Shown: one piece after another, positions 1-10,100 of the stretch
How positions within the stretch are numbered: position 1 is the first letter of the stretch
Layout of the letters: each line of letters begins with the position of its first letter
NCBI RefSeq assembly: GCF_958298935.1
Contig: NC_084935.1
Span: forward strand, 5,962,001 to 6,026,000
Source: Phragmites australis
Taxonomy: Eukaryota > Streptophyta > Magnoliopsida > Poales > Poaceae
Direction: 5' to 3'
DNA: 64,000 bases
Notes under the pieces: model-generated
Told to the model about the DNA's origin: nothing
The model's database searches: none
Seen by the model: only the letters and a program-made list of their open reading frames with translations
Position numbers and translations under genes: made by a program

Positions 1-1056
1 CTACAACTTTATAGTTGAATTACCTTTCCATTTAAATCCACTTAAATGTCCAAAAAATGGTTAGAATTTACATATCTGAAAACCTAGATCTGAAATTTCA
101 TCATTTTTTGGATATTTAAATAAATTTAAATGAAAAAGTGATCACTATATATATCATCAATAGATACAAATTTTATATATTAATATTATCTCTTTCTGAG
201 ATCATACGAAAAAATTATGATTTTTAATCGGAGAACCGATGTGCACGTATATCTGTAATTTTCTCATTTTGAATTATATTTTTGCAATTTCTAATAAAAT
301 AATATTATTTTTTAAAAAAGTTCGAGACAACTCATACGGAGTCGTGGACCAGTGCTTAACGAGCAGCACATGGCTGATGGCTGGCAACGCAACACGCTTC
401 AATCATTTCAGCCTTTGGGGCCCTTCACCAAACCAATCAACAACCCCAAACGAACCTCGGGAGACTAAAATCAAAAGCTCGTTATTTCGTTATTCGCTGG
501 CACATAACGCTGGCATTTTTCCCATCGAACCTTGAACAATAAATTTGCTCCACGCCAGAAAATACGGTCGTTTTCCCCACCTTCAGATATGATTGTTCAA
601 CGGTGAATTTGGTGGTTTCAGATATACCATTCGATCTTCGTCTCAGATTTTACAGATTGGATGAATCCAAGAACAATGCCGCGTTTCCTTTGCAACGATG
701 AGATCGGGGCAGATCGAAACGATTACATTTTTTATCGCAGACTGCATATTAGTGTGGTAGAGCAACATGCTGAATATCGCATTAATCGTGTGCACTTGTT
801 GTTTAAGCTGGAAAGAATCAAATAAATGATCTCATTGATAACGAGAAAAGGAGTAAGTACATGACCGATCACCACCACAAAGAATCACGTACTACGCAAC
901 ACCTCCCGCGCCACCCAGATGGCACACCACCGAGACTTCTCGTACATACACACGCCCACACCTGGACAAGACTCGGAACGAATCAACGGACCCAAGAAGA
1001 AGAACAGGCGAAACCAGATGTGAGGACACATCTGGCTGGCTACCGCGCGGGCAGAT
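1..1056. other. Intergenic, AT-rich, possible CACTA-derived left edge
   Basis: No gene is recognised. The first 150 bases resemble the inner part of the CACTA element at 34434-35405: both carry 'ctacaactttRtagttga' followed by T-rich sequence and 'atttaaat', so the window probably opens inside an old CACTA relative. From about 540 onward the sequence becomes mixed, without open reading frames of convincing composition. The last about 200 bases would hold the 3' UTR of the minus-strand AG-peptide gene. Confidence 0.4.
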
Positions 1057-1230
1057 CTAGCAGAAGAGGTAGCCGAACGCCGCGGCGGCGAGGGACGCCG
1101 CTGCGAGGGGCACCGCGGCGGCCGCGTCGGAGACGGGCGCCGGCGCCGGAGCCTCGGCGGCGGCGGCGGACGCGACGAGCGCGGCGGCCATGGCGGCGGC
1201 GGCGACGAACTTCATCCTGAGACCGGCCAT
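1057..1230 (-). CDS. Arabinogalactan peptide (AG-peptide), GPI-anchored
   Basis: A 57-residue protein, start codon at 1230-1228 and TAG stop at 1059-1057. It begins MAGLRMKF, runs into an Ala/Val/Leu-rich hydrophobic signal peptide (about residues 7-25), then a very short mature part with the APAPAP motif (about 27-32) in which prolines would be hydroxylated and carry arabinogalactan. It ends in a second hydrophobic Ala/Leu tail finishing FGYLFC, typical of a GPI-anchor signal. Signal, ten-odd residues with alternating Ala-Pro, then GPI tail is the full plan of plant AG-peptides (AGP16/20/22 group); the length is normal. The product would sit on the outer plasma membrane or in the wall. A TATA box lies 167 bases upstream. 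The gene is easily missed because the plus strand is open in another frame. The family is clear; the exact orthologue is not. Confidence 0.88.
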   Translation of the reverse strand: MAGLRMKFVAAAAMAAALVASAAAAEAPAPAPVSDAAAAVPLAAASLAAAAFGYLFC

Positions 1231-1396
1231 CTGCGAGGCTTGTGTTGGGATGAGCGGGCTGCGGGGCTAGGTTTATTCGGCTGCGTGGGATCGGATCTCT
1301 CTAGGAGAGTAGCGGAGTCTAGAGAGATGCACGCTAGCAGTAGGCGAGGAGAGGCGGCTCAGCGGGAGGTGGGGGAGGACGGAGGAGGGGGCGAGG

Positions 1397-1405
1397 TTTA
1401 TATAG
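1397..1405 (-). promoter_or_regulatory. TATA box of the AG-peptide gene
   Basis: On the minus strand this reads CTATATAAA, a textbook plant TATA box, about 167 bases upstream of the start codon. Transcription would begin near 1370, giving a 5' UTR of about 140 bases. Confidence 0.7.
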
Positions 1406-2944
1406 AGGCCTGGGGGGTGGGGGAGGGCCGGAGGGGAAGGAGAGCACGAAGCACGGCTGGCCATTTGTTGGGTTCCGGGTTTGGTGCGGCCCGGCCGATC
1501 AGGCAGGCTGGCACTTGCTGTTGGGCGGGGCGCGCGGGCCGTTGGGATCCTCTCTGACCACGCCACGCGCTTTCGTTGTGAGGCTTTGAGCGCGTCGCCG
1601 GCGTTTTTACAGATCTTCGTTTTGCAATCTTGTCCCGGAATCACGTTTCAGAGGGCCAAAGCCAACGCGGAACTAGCAAACTAGCCTGAAATCGCTTGGG
1701 AACTTTCCACGGTACACTTGGAACTGCGTTACTGCCAGAGTTTATTTATAAATTCTTAAACGAAGCAGTTTGGTCTCGTGGAATTTGAACATGCTGTGCC
1801 TACGAGAATTTGTGTCCATTAAGAGTGCACGTCCGGAAAATACGAGCTCCGCCAGGGGTCACATGGGGACTGGGACTCAGAGGATCCACGGGCGAACGGT
1901 CACAGGCGCGTGGGGAAGACCAGCCTCGTGGGAACAGCTGGCGCGACAGTTGCGATGGTCCCACAGGTTAGCTGTCAAAGTAAAATACTCCTCCGTAATG
2001 GCGCCATGCCACCGATGTTCGTTCGGCTTCCTTCTCTTTGTCCGTTCTCCGCCCAAGACCGCTTCCCTGTGAAAGGTATCGTAGATATTTTGGGGGAAAT
2101 TTATATTCTTCTTATCGTTGTATCAATTGTAGTTTCGATATTGTTAATTTTATAATATCAAAAATCATGTTACTGGCTTTAATATTTTTAGGCTCATATC
2201 ACTAGTTGGATGAACCGTTCTAACTAATAGCAATGATCAAACAAGTTTTTAGAACTAATGATATAAACAAAAACGATAGCAAAAGTCAAAACGGTATAAT
2301 AACAAGAACCTAAATTTTCCATATTTCGGTGCTATTCCTGCTGCGACTGCGATACCCTCGTGTGTGTGCACCGTTTGCTCTGGACTTCCCGGTAGAAATG
2401 TCAAACCTGCCGGAGTTCAACCTGATCGCAACTTGCTAACTAACAACACGCGTTGGAGTGCAAAATCGCCGGCTGCCCAGAGCGAGGATGGATGGCAGGT
2501 CGTGACGGGAGGTTGGAGAAACAATCAACCCTGGAAGGCCGCGTGAGCAGTGGAGCTTCGCCGGAAGCAAAAGTCCGCGGGCAGTAGGAAAATGCGTTTC
2601 GCACTGCTCCTAGAACATTCCAATTTTATTTCTTTTCTCTTCCGGTTCGGTATGTGCGTGAGCGTGACGACTTGGCTGGCGTTGGTCGTCATTGCTTTTG
2701 CGGCGTGCGCGAGGGCGGGTACGCCCGCCTCCTTTCCTCGCGCGTCACGACAACGGCCTGAGCGGCTGAGCCACGCCGAAGCCAACGGCCTGAGCCATGC
2801 GGGCTTGTCACGTCGTCCTGTCGTGAACTCGTGTCGGCCCTCGTGATCTCCTAGCGGGCTGGACCACGGTGATCTCCGCCAGGCCATTTAGTCCGCGGGC
2901 TGGCGCGCGTAATCTCCTACTGGGCTGGATCGATCACTGGCCTC
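1406..2944. other. Intergenic, no gene seen
   Basis: The first part is the upstream region of the minus-strand AG-peptide gene. Around 2080-2340 it is AT-rich; 2400-2930 is GC-rich with open frames on both strands but no domain, splice pattern or codon bias that I recognise. Nothing further can be supported. Confidence 0.5.
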
Positions 2945-5125
2945 GAAATAAGGAAAAAGTCTATTTCATCTCCCTTAACCTTTGTCCCAATTCGATTCCC
3001 CTTCCCCCACACCACCACTAGACATCTATCACCCTCAACTCTTAAAAAACGGTTAAAATACCCCTTCGATCCCATCAAAGAAGTACAAGAGATGGCGTAG
3101 CGAGCCACTAGCAAGGTTAAGCTACTGATCGAGCTCGAAAATTCGCGATAATCGTAGTTATTGGTCAAAAATTTAAAAAAATTTAGAGAAATTTTTTTTG
3201 GCAAAATTTAAAATTTGAAAAAAAATCGTGATTTTAACCGTTCGGTAATCGGTCCAAACCGGTTACAGAGCGGTTTTTGCATTTTATCGAGCGGTTTTCT
3301 CGAATTTTCTGTATTATCAATAACCACTCGGTTTTCTAGGTAACCGCTTGGTTTTCTCGATTTATCGAGCGGTTTTCTCGATAACATGATCCTATGTTTT
3401 TTAAAAATACATGAACTCATTAATTAGTTATTGTAACATGCATGATTGTGTAAATGTGTTGCGACTAGATTAATTCATAACTGACTCATCACACCTAAAA
3501 AATGAGTGAAACCACTTTCATTAGCTTATTTATATTATGATTTACGTAGAAAAAATAATAGTAGACATGAAAAAGTTAATTACAATGCTGTTTCTTAACA
3601 TATTCATTTTATGCTCGTGAACTTTGTAAAAGTCATAGAGAAATTAATAAAACTCTATATAAAGTGAAATCAATTTTAAAGATTCTCTTAAAATACGTTT
3701 TACATAAGAAAAATATGTGTTTGTATGTTAAACTTTTTCTTAACATGAGTTAATAAGTGAGCCGCACGTTTTATTTTTTTCAAACTTCCTCCCTAGAGAA
3801 TATGATGCAAACGACATTATTTTTGAATTTTTTTTTCACATAAGGTCTTAGAATTGTGTCTAGTTTTTAAAAGATTTTTTTGAATTATTTTTTCGAATTT
3901 TTTGAATTCAAATTCGATTACCGTTCGGTTTCTGAAACTGGACCGGACCGAGAAGTTCGGTTATCGCAGCTTTTAAGCGGTTACCGTAGATTTTTTAACC
4001 ATGGCCACTGGGTGAGATCCATATATCCAATTCACCAGGAACATCCGGTGCATGATTTTGCAGCCACTTGAAAACCTGTACAGTCATTCGCTCAAAAACA
4101 AAAACCCTGTACAGTCACACGTAAGTATACGACATACATGCTTCACGTACCCTTCAGTCTTCATGCCGCCTCACACTGCCGCCTAGCTCGTCACCGGCAT
4201 CACTCCTCCGCCCACTTAGTCGTCGAGATACAGCCACCCACGGTGCCGCGCGCGTCGAGGCCATGGACTCATACTTGTAGAGTTAGTCCTTCATCGCAGT
4301 CGGATGCCAACGAACCGCCAGCAAGCACGGCAGCGAACTCTGGAGGTGAACGTGGAGGTGGGCATTCCGTCGAGCCTGTAATAGGCAAGGAGACTATGTC
4401 TGTCGCCAACCTTGTCCGTCACCACTCCGGCCATGAAGCCACCACCGTAAGAACCCTAGCGTCCTGCTCGTTCCATTTTGCTACTTGTACGAGGTCCCCG
4501 GACTTCTCCCTCTGTTGCCATGAGCTTGGCAAGCCGGGCATGGCGTCCCCCTGTGTGCACCGTATGATAGTAGAATCGAAATAATTTTATTTACATCTCA
4601 ATTGCCCACACTATCACCGCCGGTCCTGGCGAGCGCTAGGTGGCAGGCCAGACAAGCCGCGGCGATGCCAGTGGGATTCGGAGTCGAGCCGGGCGCGCGT
4701 GGCGGGTGCGGCAAGTGAGTGCGCCGCTACGGCGGCGGCACGCGAGGCCGAACCGCGGTGACGCGCAGGGGCAGGACCCGTGCAGATAAGACGACAACGT
4801 CTATGCGTGTGGCTGCCTACGCGAGCTTCCGATCAATGCCAAGGGTGGAAACAGGAGAATGGAGATGGGGACCAGCGCCATGGCTAGAGGAAGGAGATGG
4901 GGAGGAGAGGGAGATGGAAGATAGAGCCTGACAAGTGGGCCTGTACTATTTTTTGCTGACTAGATGAGCCATGTCAGTAAAACCGGTATGGTTTTGGGTC
5001 AAGGGGGTAAACTGAATGGTACTGAAATTTCGAGGCGATAGATGTCTGGTTTTGTATTTCAAGAGGGAAATCAGACTTGGCAAGAGTGGAAGGAAGTTTT
5101 TTTAGAGAAATACCCTCTAACTTAT
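2945..5125. repeat. Degenerate transposon-like region with short inverted phrases
   Basis: The region is bounded by similar phrases in inverse orientation: 'agacatctatcacc' at 3020-3033, and the reverse complement of 'agacatctatcgcc' near 5033-5047. Each side also carries text about a series of T/C-rich phrases that is common in grass repeats. The inside is AT-rich (3160-3900) then GC-rich without a recognisable protein (4138-4930). This looks like an old nested element, but no clean termini or TSD could be fixed, so the class is left open. Confidence 0.3.
3230..3400. repeat. Cluster of 'cggttttct' motifs
   Basis: The motif gcggtttt(t/c)tcg recurs about five times in 170 bases, with 'taaccg' between copies. 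Related 'taccgttcgg' and 'gcggttaccg' phrases reappear at 3915-3990. Such clusters are typical of subterminal repeats of plant DNA transposons; the parent element was not identified. Confidence 0.4.
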
Positions 5126-5786
5126 ATTAATAATAATGCAAGCAAGTATATGAGTACCTAACTATTATATTGAATATCTTAAATGAATAATTTGCTACCA
5201 TCAAGTCCTTGTGACGATGAAACATGCTGAACTTCTTGATCTTCCTCATTGAAGAGTCGAGATCTTGCAACGAAAATATGATTGTCAACTATCATAGATG
5301 CAGTAAATATACTTTTATATATCTTCATAGATGGTTAGTACTTGCTACAAGTCTCTTGGTAGCAAACTAGCAATGTTGTTTGTCAAAAGAAAATCAGAGA
5401 GGGTTTATTTATAACCATCTCAATTAGGAATCAGCCTTCAACGTAGGTGTCACTATTATCTTATAAGTGAGTTGGTTTGATATAACCCATTGCGGGTAAG
5501 CAAAATATAAAAAAAATTATAAGAGAGAAAAACTTAATCTAGAAAAGAATACTGAAGAAACTAAAAAAATATAAAATTACTTTTGAAAAAGGCCAGCGAA
5601 GAGTGGAAAGGAACCCGTGGTGAGTCCTTGGATGGGGCTACTCCTTCATTGTCCTCATATCTCCCTCCCGATGGCAGTTAGGGTTTGCATACTAAATTTG
5701 TAATTCTTTTTTAGCGGAACAATTGAAGAGGTAAAGTAGACTTTTTTTTCTCTCGAAATAACCATGCCGGCGCCCAAGTGGTCGCA
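5126..5786. other. AT-rich intergenic stretch
   Basis: No coding region, RNA gene or complete element is recognised. It leads into the displaced promoter half of the GBP gene. Confidence 0.4.
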
Positions 5787-5935
5787 ATGGGCCAGGTAAT
5801 CTTTGTCAGGCCGTTTGATCTGCCATCGTGCATTCGTGTCGGCCCATGCATCTCTTTGTGCCGTTTAAGGCCGTCACGGCTCGACATCGAGCTGCTCACA
5901 GGGCCGCCGCTCGCAGCTGCCGTGCCGTGCGAACA
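5787..5935 (+). promoter_or_regulatory. Distal promoter of the GBP gene, separated by an insertion
   Basis: Two site-II-type elements, ATGGGCC at 5787-5793 and GGCCCAT at 5841-5847, lie in a GC-richer stretch. Site II is common in promoters of plant organelle-protein and housekeeping genes. The stretch ends in the target site ccgtgcgaaca (5925-5935), which is repeated at 7081-7091 on the other side of a 1.15-kb element. Before the insertion these sites would have been about 240-300 bases from the GBP start codon; now they are about 1.3-1.4 kb away. Promoter identity is inferred from position and motifs. Confidence 0.45.
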
Positions 5936-7080
5936 AGTTTTTTTTTTTTTTTTTTACATTTTCTAACTTAAAAATTAAATAAATAGATTTTGAGTGAAAA
6001 ATTAAAAAAAATAGATACATACCGTCCTTTTAAAGGGCTGCAACACTTTCAGAGTATGGTAGGGATACCACGATGATAAAGACAGGCCTTACCGTCCTCT
6101 GAGAGGCCGATAAGCCCTTACAGCCATCTGAGAGGGCGGTTAGGCTAATGTTCCCGCAGTGAACAATACTCAGTCGCTAAATTTTTTTTCTGTCTTCTCT
6201 GTTTAAAACAGTGATCTTTTGTTACTCTAAAAATCCTATTTTTTTTACATGTTTCATAATCCATGTGTAGCCTATTTTAATTAGATTCATCTAGAAAGTA
6301 TGTGTAGAATTTAAACTAAAATTTTAAAAAAAGGTACTTTTATAACTTCTAGACATTGTTAGGGCATCAAATAAATTCCTAAAAATCCAAAAAAATTCAC
6401 TAATATTCTTTTTATATGATGGATTAATTTTTAAAATTATTTTTAGCCCTAGGTTTGTATATGTTTGAATTCAAATAGAGTTAAAAAAAGAATATCACAT
6501 AACATTATAAAAATAAATATAAATAGAGTATTAGAAAGGAACTCACTTTTTCACCATATAGTATAGGATTGAAAATAATTTAAAAAATACTCCATCATAT
6601 AAGAAGAATATTAGTGATTTTTTTTCTAGATTTTTAGAAATTTATTTGATGCCCTAACAATTTTCTAGAAGTTATAAAAGTACAATTTTAGAGAATTTTA
6701 GTTTAAATTCTACATATGCTTTTTATGAATCCAATTAAAATAGGTTGCACATAGATTATGAAATATGAAAAAAAAAATTTAAAATTTTTAGAGTAATAGA
6801 AGATCATTGTTTTGAATAGATTGTTTTGAATAGAGGAGATAGTAAAAGAAATTTTAGCGGCTGAGTAACGTTCACTGCAGGAAAAGTAGCCTAATCGACT
6901 CTCAGGTGGCTGCAAGGGTGAGAGGGCAGTAAGGCCTGCTTTTTTTACCGTGACATCTTTATCGTCCTCTAAAAGTGTTGCAGCCCTTTAGAAGGCGGTA
7001 GACGTCTATTTTTTAAATTTTTTCAACTAAAATCTATTTATTTAATTTTTTAAGTTAGAAAATGTTAAAAAAAAAAACTC
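5936..7080. mobile_element. Palindromic Mutator-like (foldback) element with 11-bp TSD
   Basis: A 1,145-bp insertion flanked by the exact 11-base direct repeat ccgtgcgaaca (5925-5935 and 7081-7091). Nearly the whole element is an inverted repeat: the left arm (5936 to about 6456) matches the reverse complement of the right arm (about 6564 to 7080), leaving a loop of about 107 bases. Matching arm features in order are a T-tract, 'aaattaaataaatagattt', 'agggctgcaacactttYagag', 'gcagtgaac', a 'ttgttagggcatcaaataaat' block and 'cactaatattctt'. The 9-11-bp TSD size and long inverted termini fit Mutator-like elements. It holds no open reading frame. The 19-mer tctgagagggcggttaggc at 6127-6145 is also present in the terminus of the MULE at 62.2 kb, in the same inward orientation, so both probably share one TIR family. 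The right end stops 84 bases before the GBP start codon. Confidence 0.85.
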
Positions 7081-7174
7081 CCGTGCGAACACCAAGCGGC
7101 CAGCGAGGCTCCGCTCGCCGCTTGCACGCAGACGCTGGCACCGGGACGTGCTCACTGGCGCACGCGTGCACGCG

Positions 7175-10100
7175 ATGAGGCCCTTCCTGCTCACGCCGGG
7201 CGCCGCCCGCCTCGCGTCGGCGGCCCCCTCGCCGTCAACGTTCTCGCGCCTACTCCTCCCGCTCCACCTACAAAATAATGGCTGGCGCAACCACCGCCGT
7301 AACGTCCACTCCTCCTCCCCTCTCCTCTACCCGCGCCTCCGCAATCGCCGCTGCGGCCGTTTCTTCGCGTCCTCCCAGGTCTGACTCACCTCTCCGCCCT
7401 GCTCCCCGTGCCGCACCTCCTCGTATTTGACCCATTCCGTGTGGTCTCGCGCCAAGTGTTCGATGAAATGCCTCTGCGTCTGCGGTGATGGATTCGGCTG
7501 ATGGTGCTCTGGTGCTTGTTTGTCTGCGCTGCAGATGGCGGCGCCTGCCGATGCCCCCGGCGGATCCGCGGACGCGTTCGAGGTGATCCGTGCCCACCAG
7601 GTGCAGCCCTTGGCCTTGATTGTTGCCTTGCCTTGGGGGTCGCGTATGTAATAAAATGGGGACGGTAAATATGGAACTTAAATGAAGTAAATCGGGTGTT
7701 CTGGGCCTGTTGTGCCGTGGAGGACTCCATAACCTTGGGGCAAAAAGTACTGGGTGGACTACTGGACTATATGCTATGGAGTCGAATGGGTTCACCCAGA
7801 AAGACTTATTATTCGCTTGATATAGGCTTATTGTTTGGTGTGGTGATCTCTTTGCCCAATTAGCATAGCAAGGAAGGAATGGTTTTGTTTACAAGAACCA
7901 GATCTGCATGTTCCAAGGTTGTGAGACTTCAGTGTCTGTAGCCAAACATTCATTGGTATTCCCTTCCCAAACCTTGTCGATTCCCACAATATATTTGATT
8001 AACCAGTGGAATGAGTATATTTGCAATAGTTGGGAGGTCCGAATAAGTTACTTAACCAAGTTTTCAATCATTTTAGTTTTGATTACTTGAACGCTGCAAA
8101 ACGAAGAGGCTAATCTTTCATTGTCCCTACATCTTGCTTATTCATACATGACTCTCACAAATATAGGCGAAAGCTGCTCGTCTTCCTCCTGTTGAAGAAA
8201 TTCGGATAATTTTGGATCGAAGTGTCAGGGGTGTTCTTGCCACCCATTCTCAGGTATCCTAGACTACGTAACACATAAGCTGTTATATTTGCATGTCTTG
8301 ATGGACAAAAATTTCGTCAGTCTTTTCCTCATTCTACCTCTGAACAGTTTTGTAGCCAGTGAGCATTGGACAGTGTGAAGATCCTGACCCATTATTCATG
8401 AAGAACCATCTTGCCTATTGAAACTTATTATTTGTTTGTAATGCTCTGAAGTCCATTTTTCACTGGAATGTTGACGTGTGTTCATCTTGTACTTCTCACA
8501 TATTCACTGGAGCATGATTGTAGTTTTGTACCATGTCATAGTTTCATGGATTGCCTGGTGCGGAGAGAAGAATATTAATATTAAAAACAAGTGAAAATAT
8601 GTAATTCTCTTTTGTTTCCTTCTATCATTAACTAGTTGATTAAACAAACAAAAATCTAGAGTTTCAGAACTCCAATATATGTATCTTGCAGAATTATACT
8701 GGAGCTAATATATTATTCCATTTATAGGAGCATGCTGGTTATCCATCTGGTTCAATGGTCGATTTTGCATGTGACCAGGATGGTTCGCCCATATTAGCAG
8801 TGAGTAGTTTAGCAGTTCATTCAAAGGTAAGATGGTTTTCTGCTTTCAAGATTATGTATACATGGAGTGAAGCCACTTGTTTTTACTTTTTCATGCCCAT
8901 TATGCATGGATGCCTAACATTTGGTAGCATCACTGGAACACACACAATGGCACTGTCTAGTCTACATTCACCAAATGCAGGCACCATTTGTAAAGCGTAT
9001 TTCTTCGTATCAATTCCCCTTATGTTTTGCTACCATTTTTGCAGAATCTCTCTGGAAATCCTAAATGCTCACTTCTCGTTGCCAAAGACCCCGAGGACAG
9101 GACAGATACTGTAATTACTGTATATGGTGATGCTGTCCCTGTAATTCCCTCCCTCCCTCGCTTGCTCACTCTCTAGATACTCTCATGTGTTTTCCTTGTT
9201 ACGTGTCTGTACAGATACATTGCTAAATCATAATATGCTTGTCACCCGATGATAACCGTCTTTGCTGACTTCATTCTTCAAAGGTTTCTGATGAAGAAAA
9301 AGATTCAGTGAGAAGTGCGTACCTTCGAAGACATCCTGAGGCTTTTTGGGTATGTTTTCTTAATGTTATTTTTCAAAGGCATTTTTATGGAGTACTGATT
9401 TCTGATGAAAATTTGCAAAATTAAGGTTGACTTTGGTGACTTCAGTTTCCTGCACATTAAACCGAAAGCTGTGCGCTATGTATCTGGTGTTGCAACTGCT
9501 CTCCTTGGCTCTGGAGGTACATGGCTTTTTTAATACCCTAGAGGAAAACTAGTCACTAAAAGAAACCCTGTAATCCAAGAACGAGGAGTTCATGGGTCTA
9601 ATCAACATTCATTTGGTTTTTTTAATCCCATTTTATTCTCCTACTATTGGTATTTTTACATTAATAGAAAATGTATATTTTGGCATAAGGCTGCATCTAA
9701 GTCATTTCTGTAAATATGAGATGAAAAATAACTTGGTGACAGTGTTGCCTGATATATTAACCTGTTGTCAACATCCCCAGAATTCAATGCCGCTGAGTGC
9801 AAGGAAGCAAAAGTTGACCCAATATCTCAATTCTCTACTCCTATTACAGTATGCCCGGATTCTGTTTTCCTTTAGTCTTACCATTTATATATTTATTGTA
9901 CTTTTACACTAAATGTGTCAACCTTTCATTGTTGTACTTGTGTATATACACTGCAGAGCCACATGAATAAGGATCATGCTGATGATACGAAGCTCATTGT
10001 GCAACACTCAACCACTGTTAAGGCAAGTGCACGATGAAGTATACTTGTGCATCATTTATTCCAATGATGTTGCTGCAAAATCTAAGCATCTTAAAGCAAG

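Noticed and set aside
861..1220. Arg-rich plus-strand open frame
   Set aside because: It is the antisense of the AG-peptide gene, whose minus-strand product has a clear signal peptide, AP motif and GPI tail.
2988..3000. tRNA-like T-loop phrase 'ttcgattcc'
   Set aside because: No acceptor stem, D-arm or anticodon arm could be folded around it.
7278..7378. ATG at 7278 as the GBP start codon
   Set aside because: It opens a Ser/Thr/Ala-rich frame but leaves exon 1 in phase 2, giving a stop in exon 2; the frame from 7175 joins exon 2 exactly.
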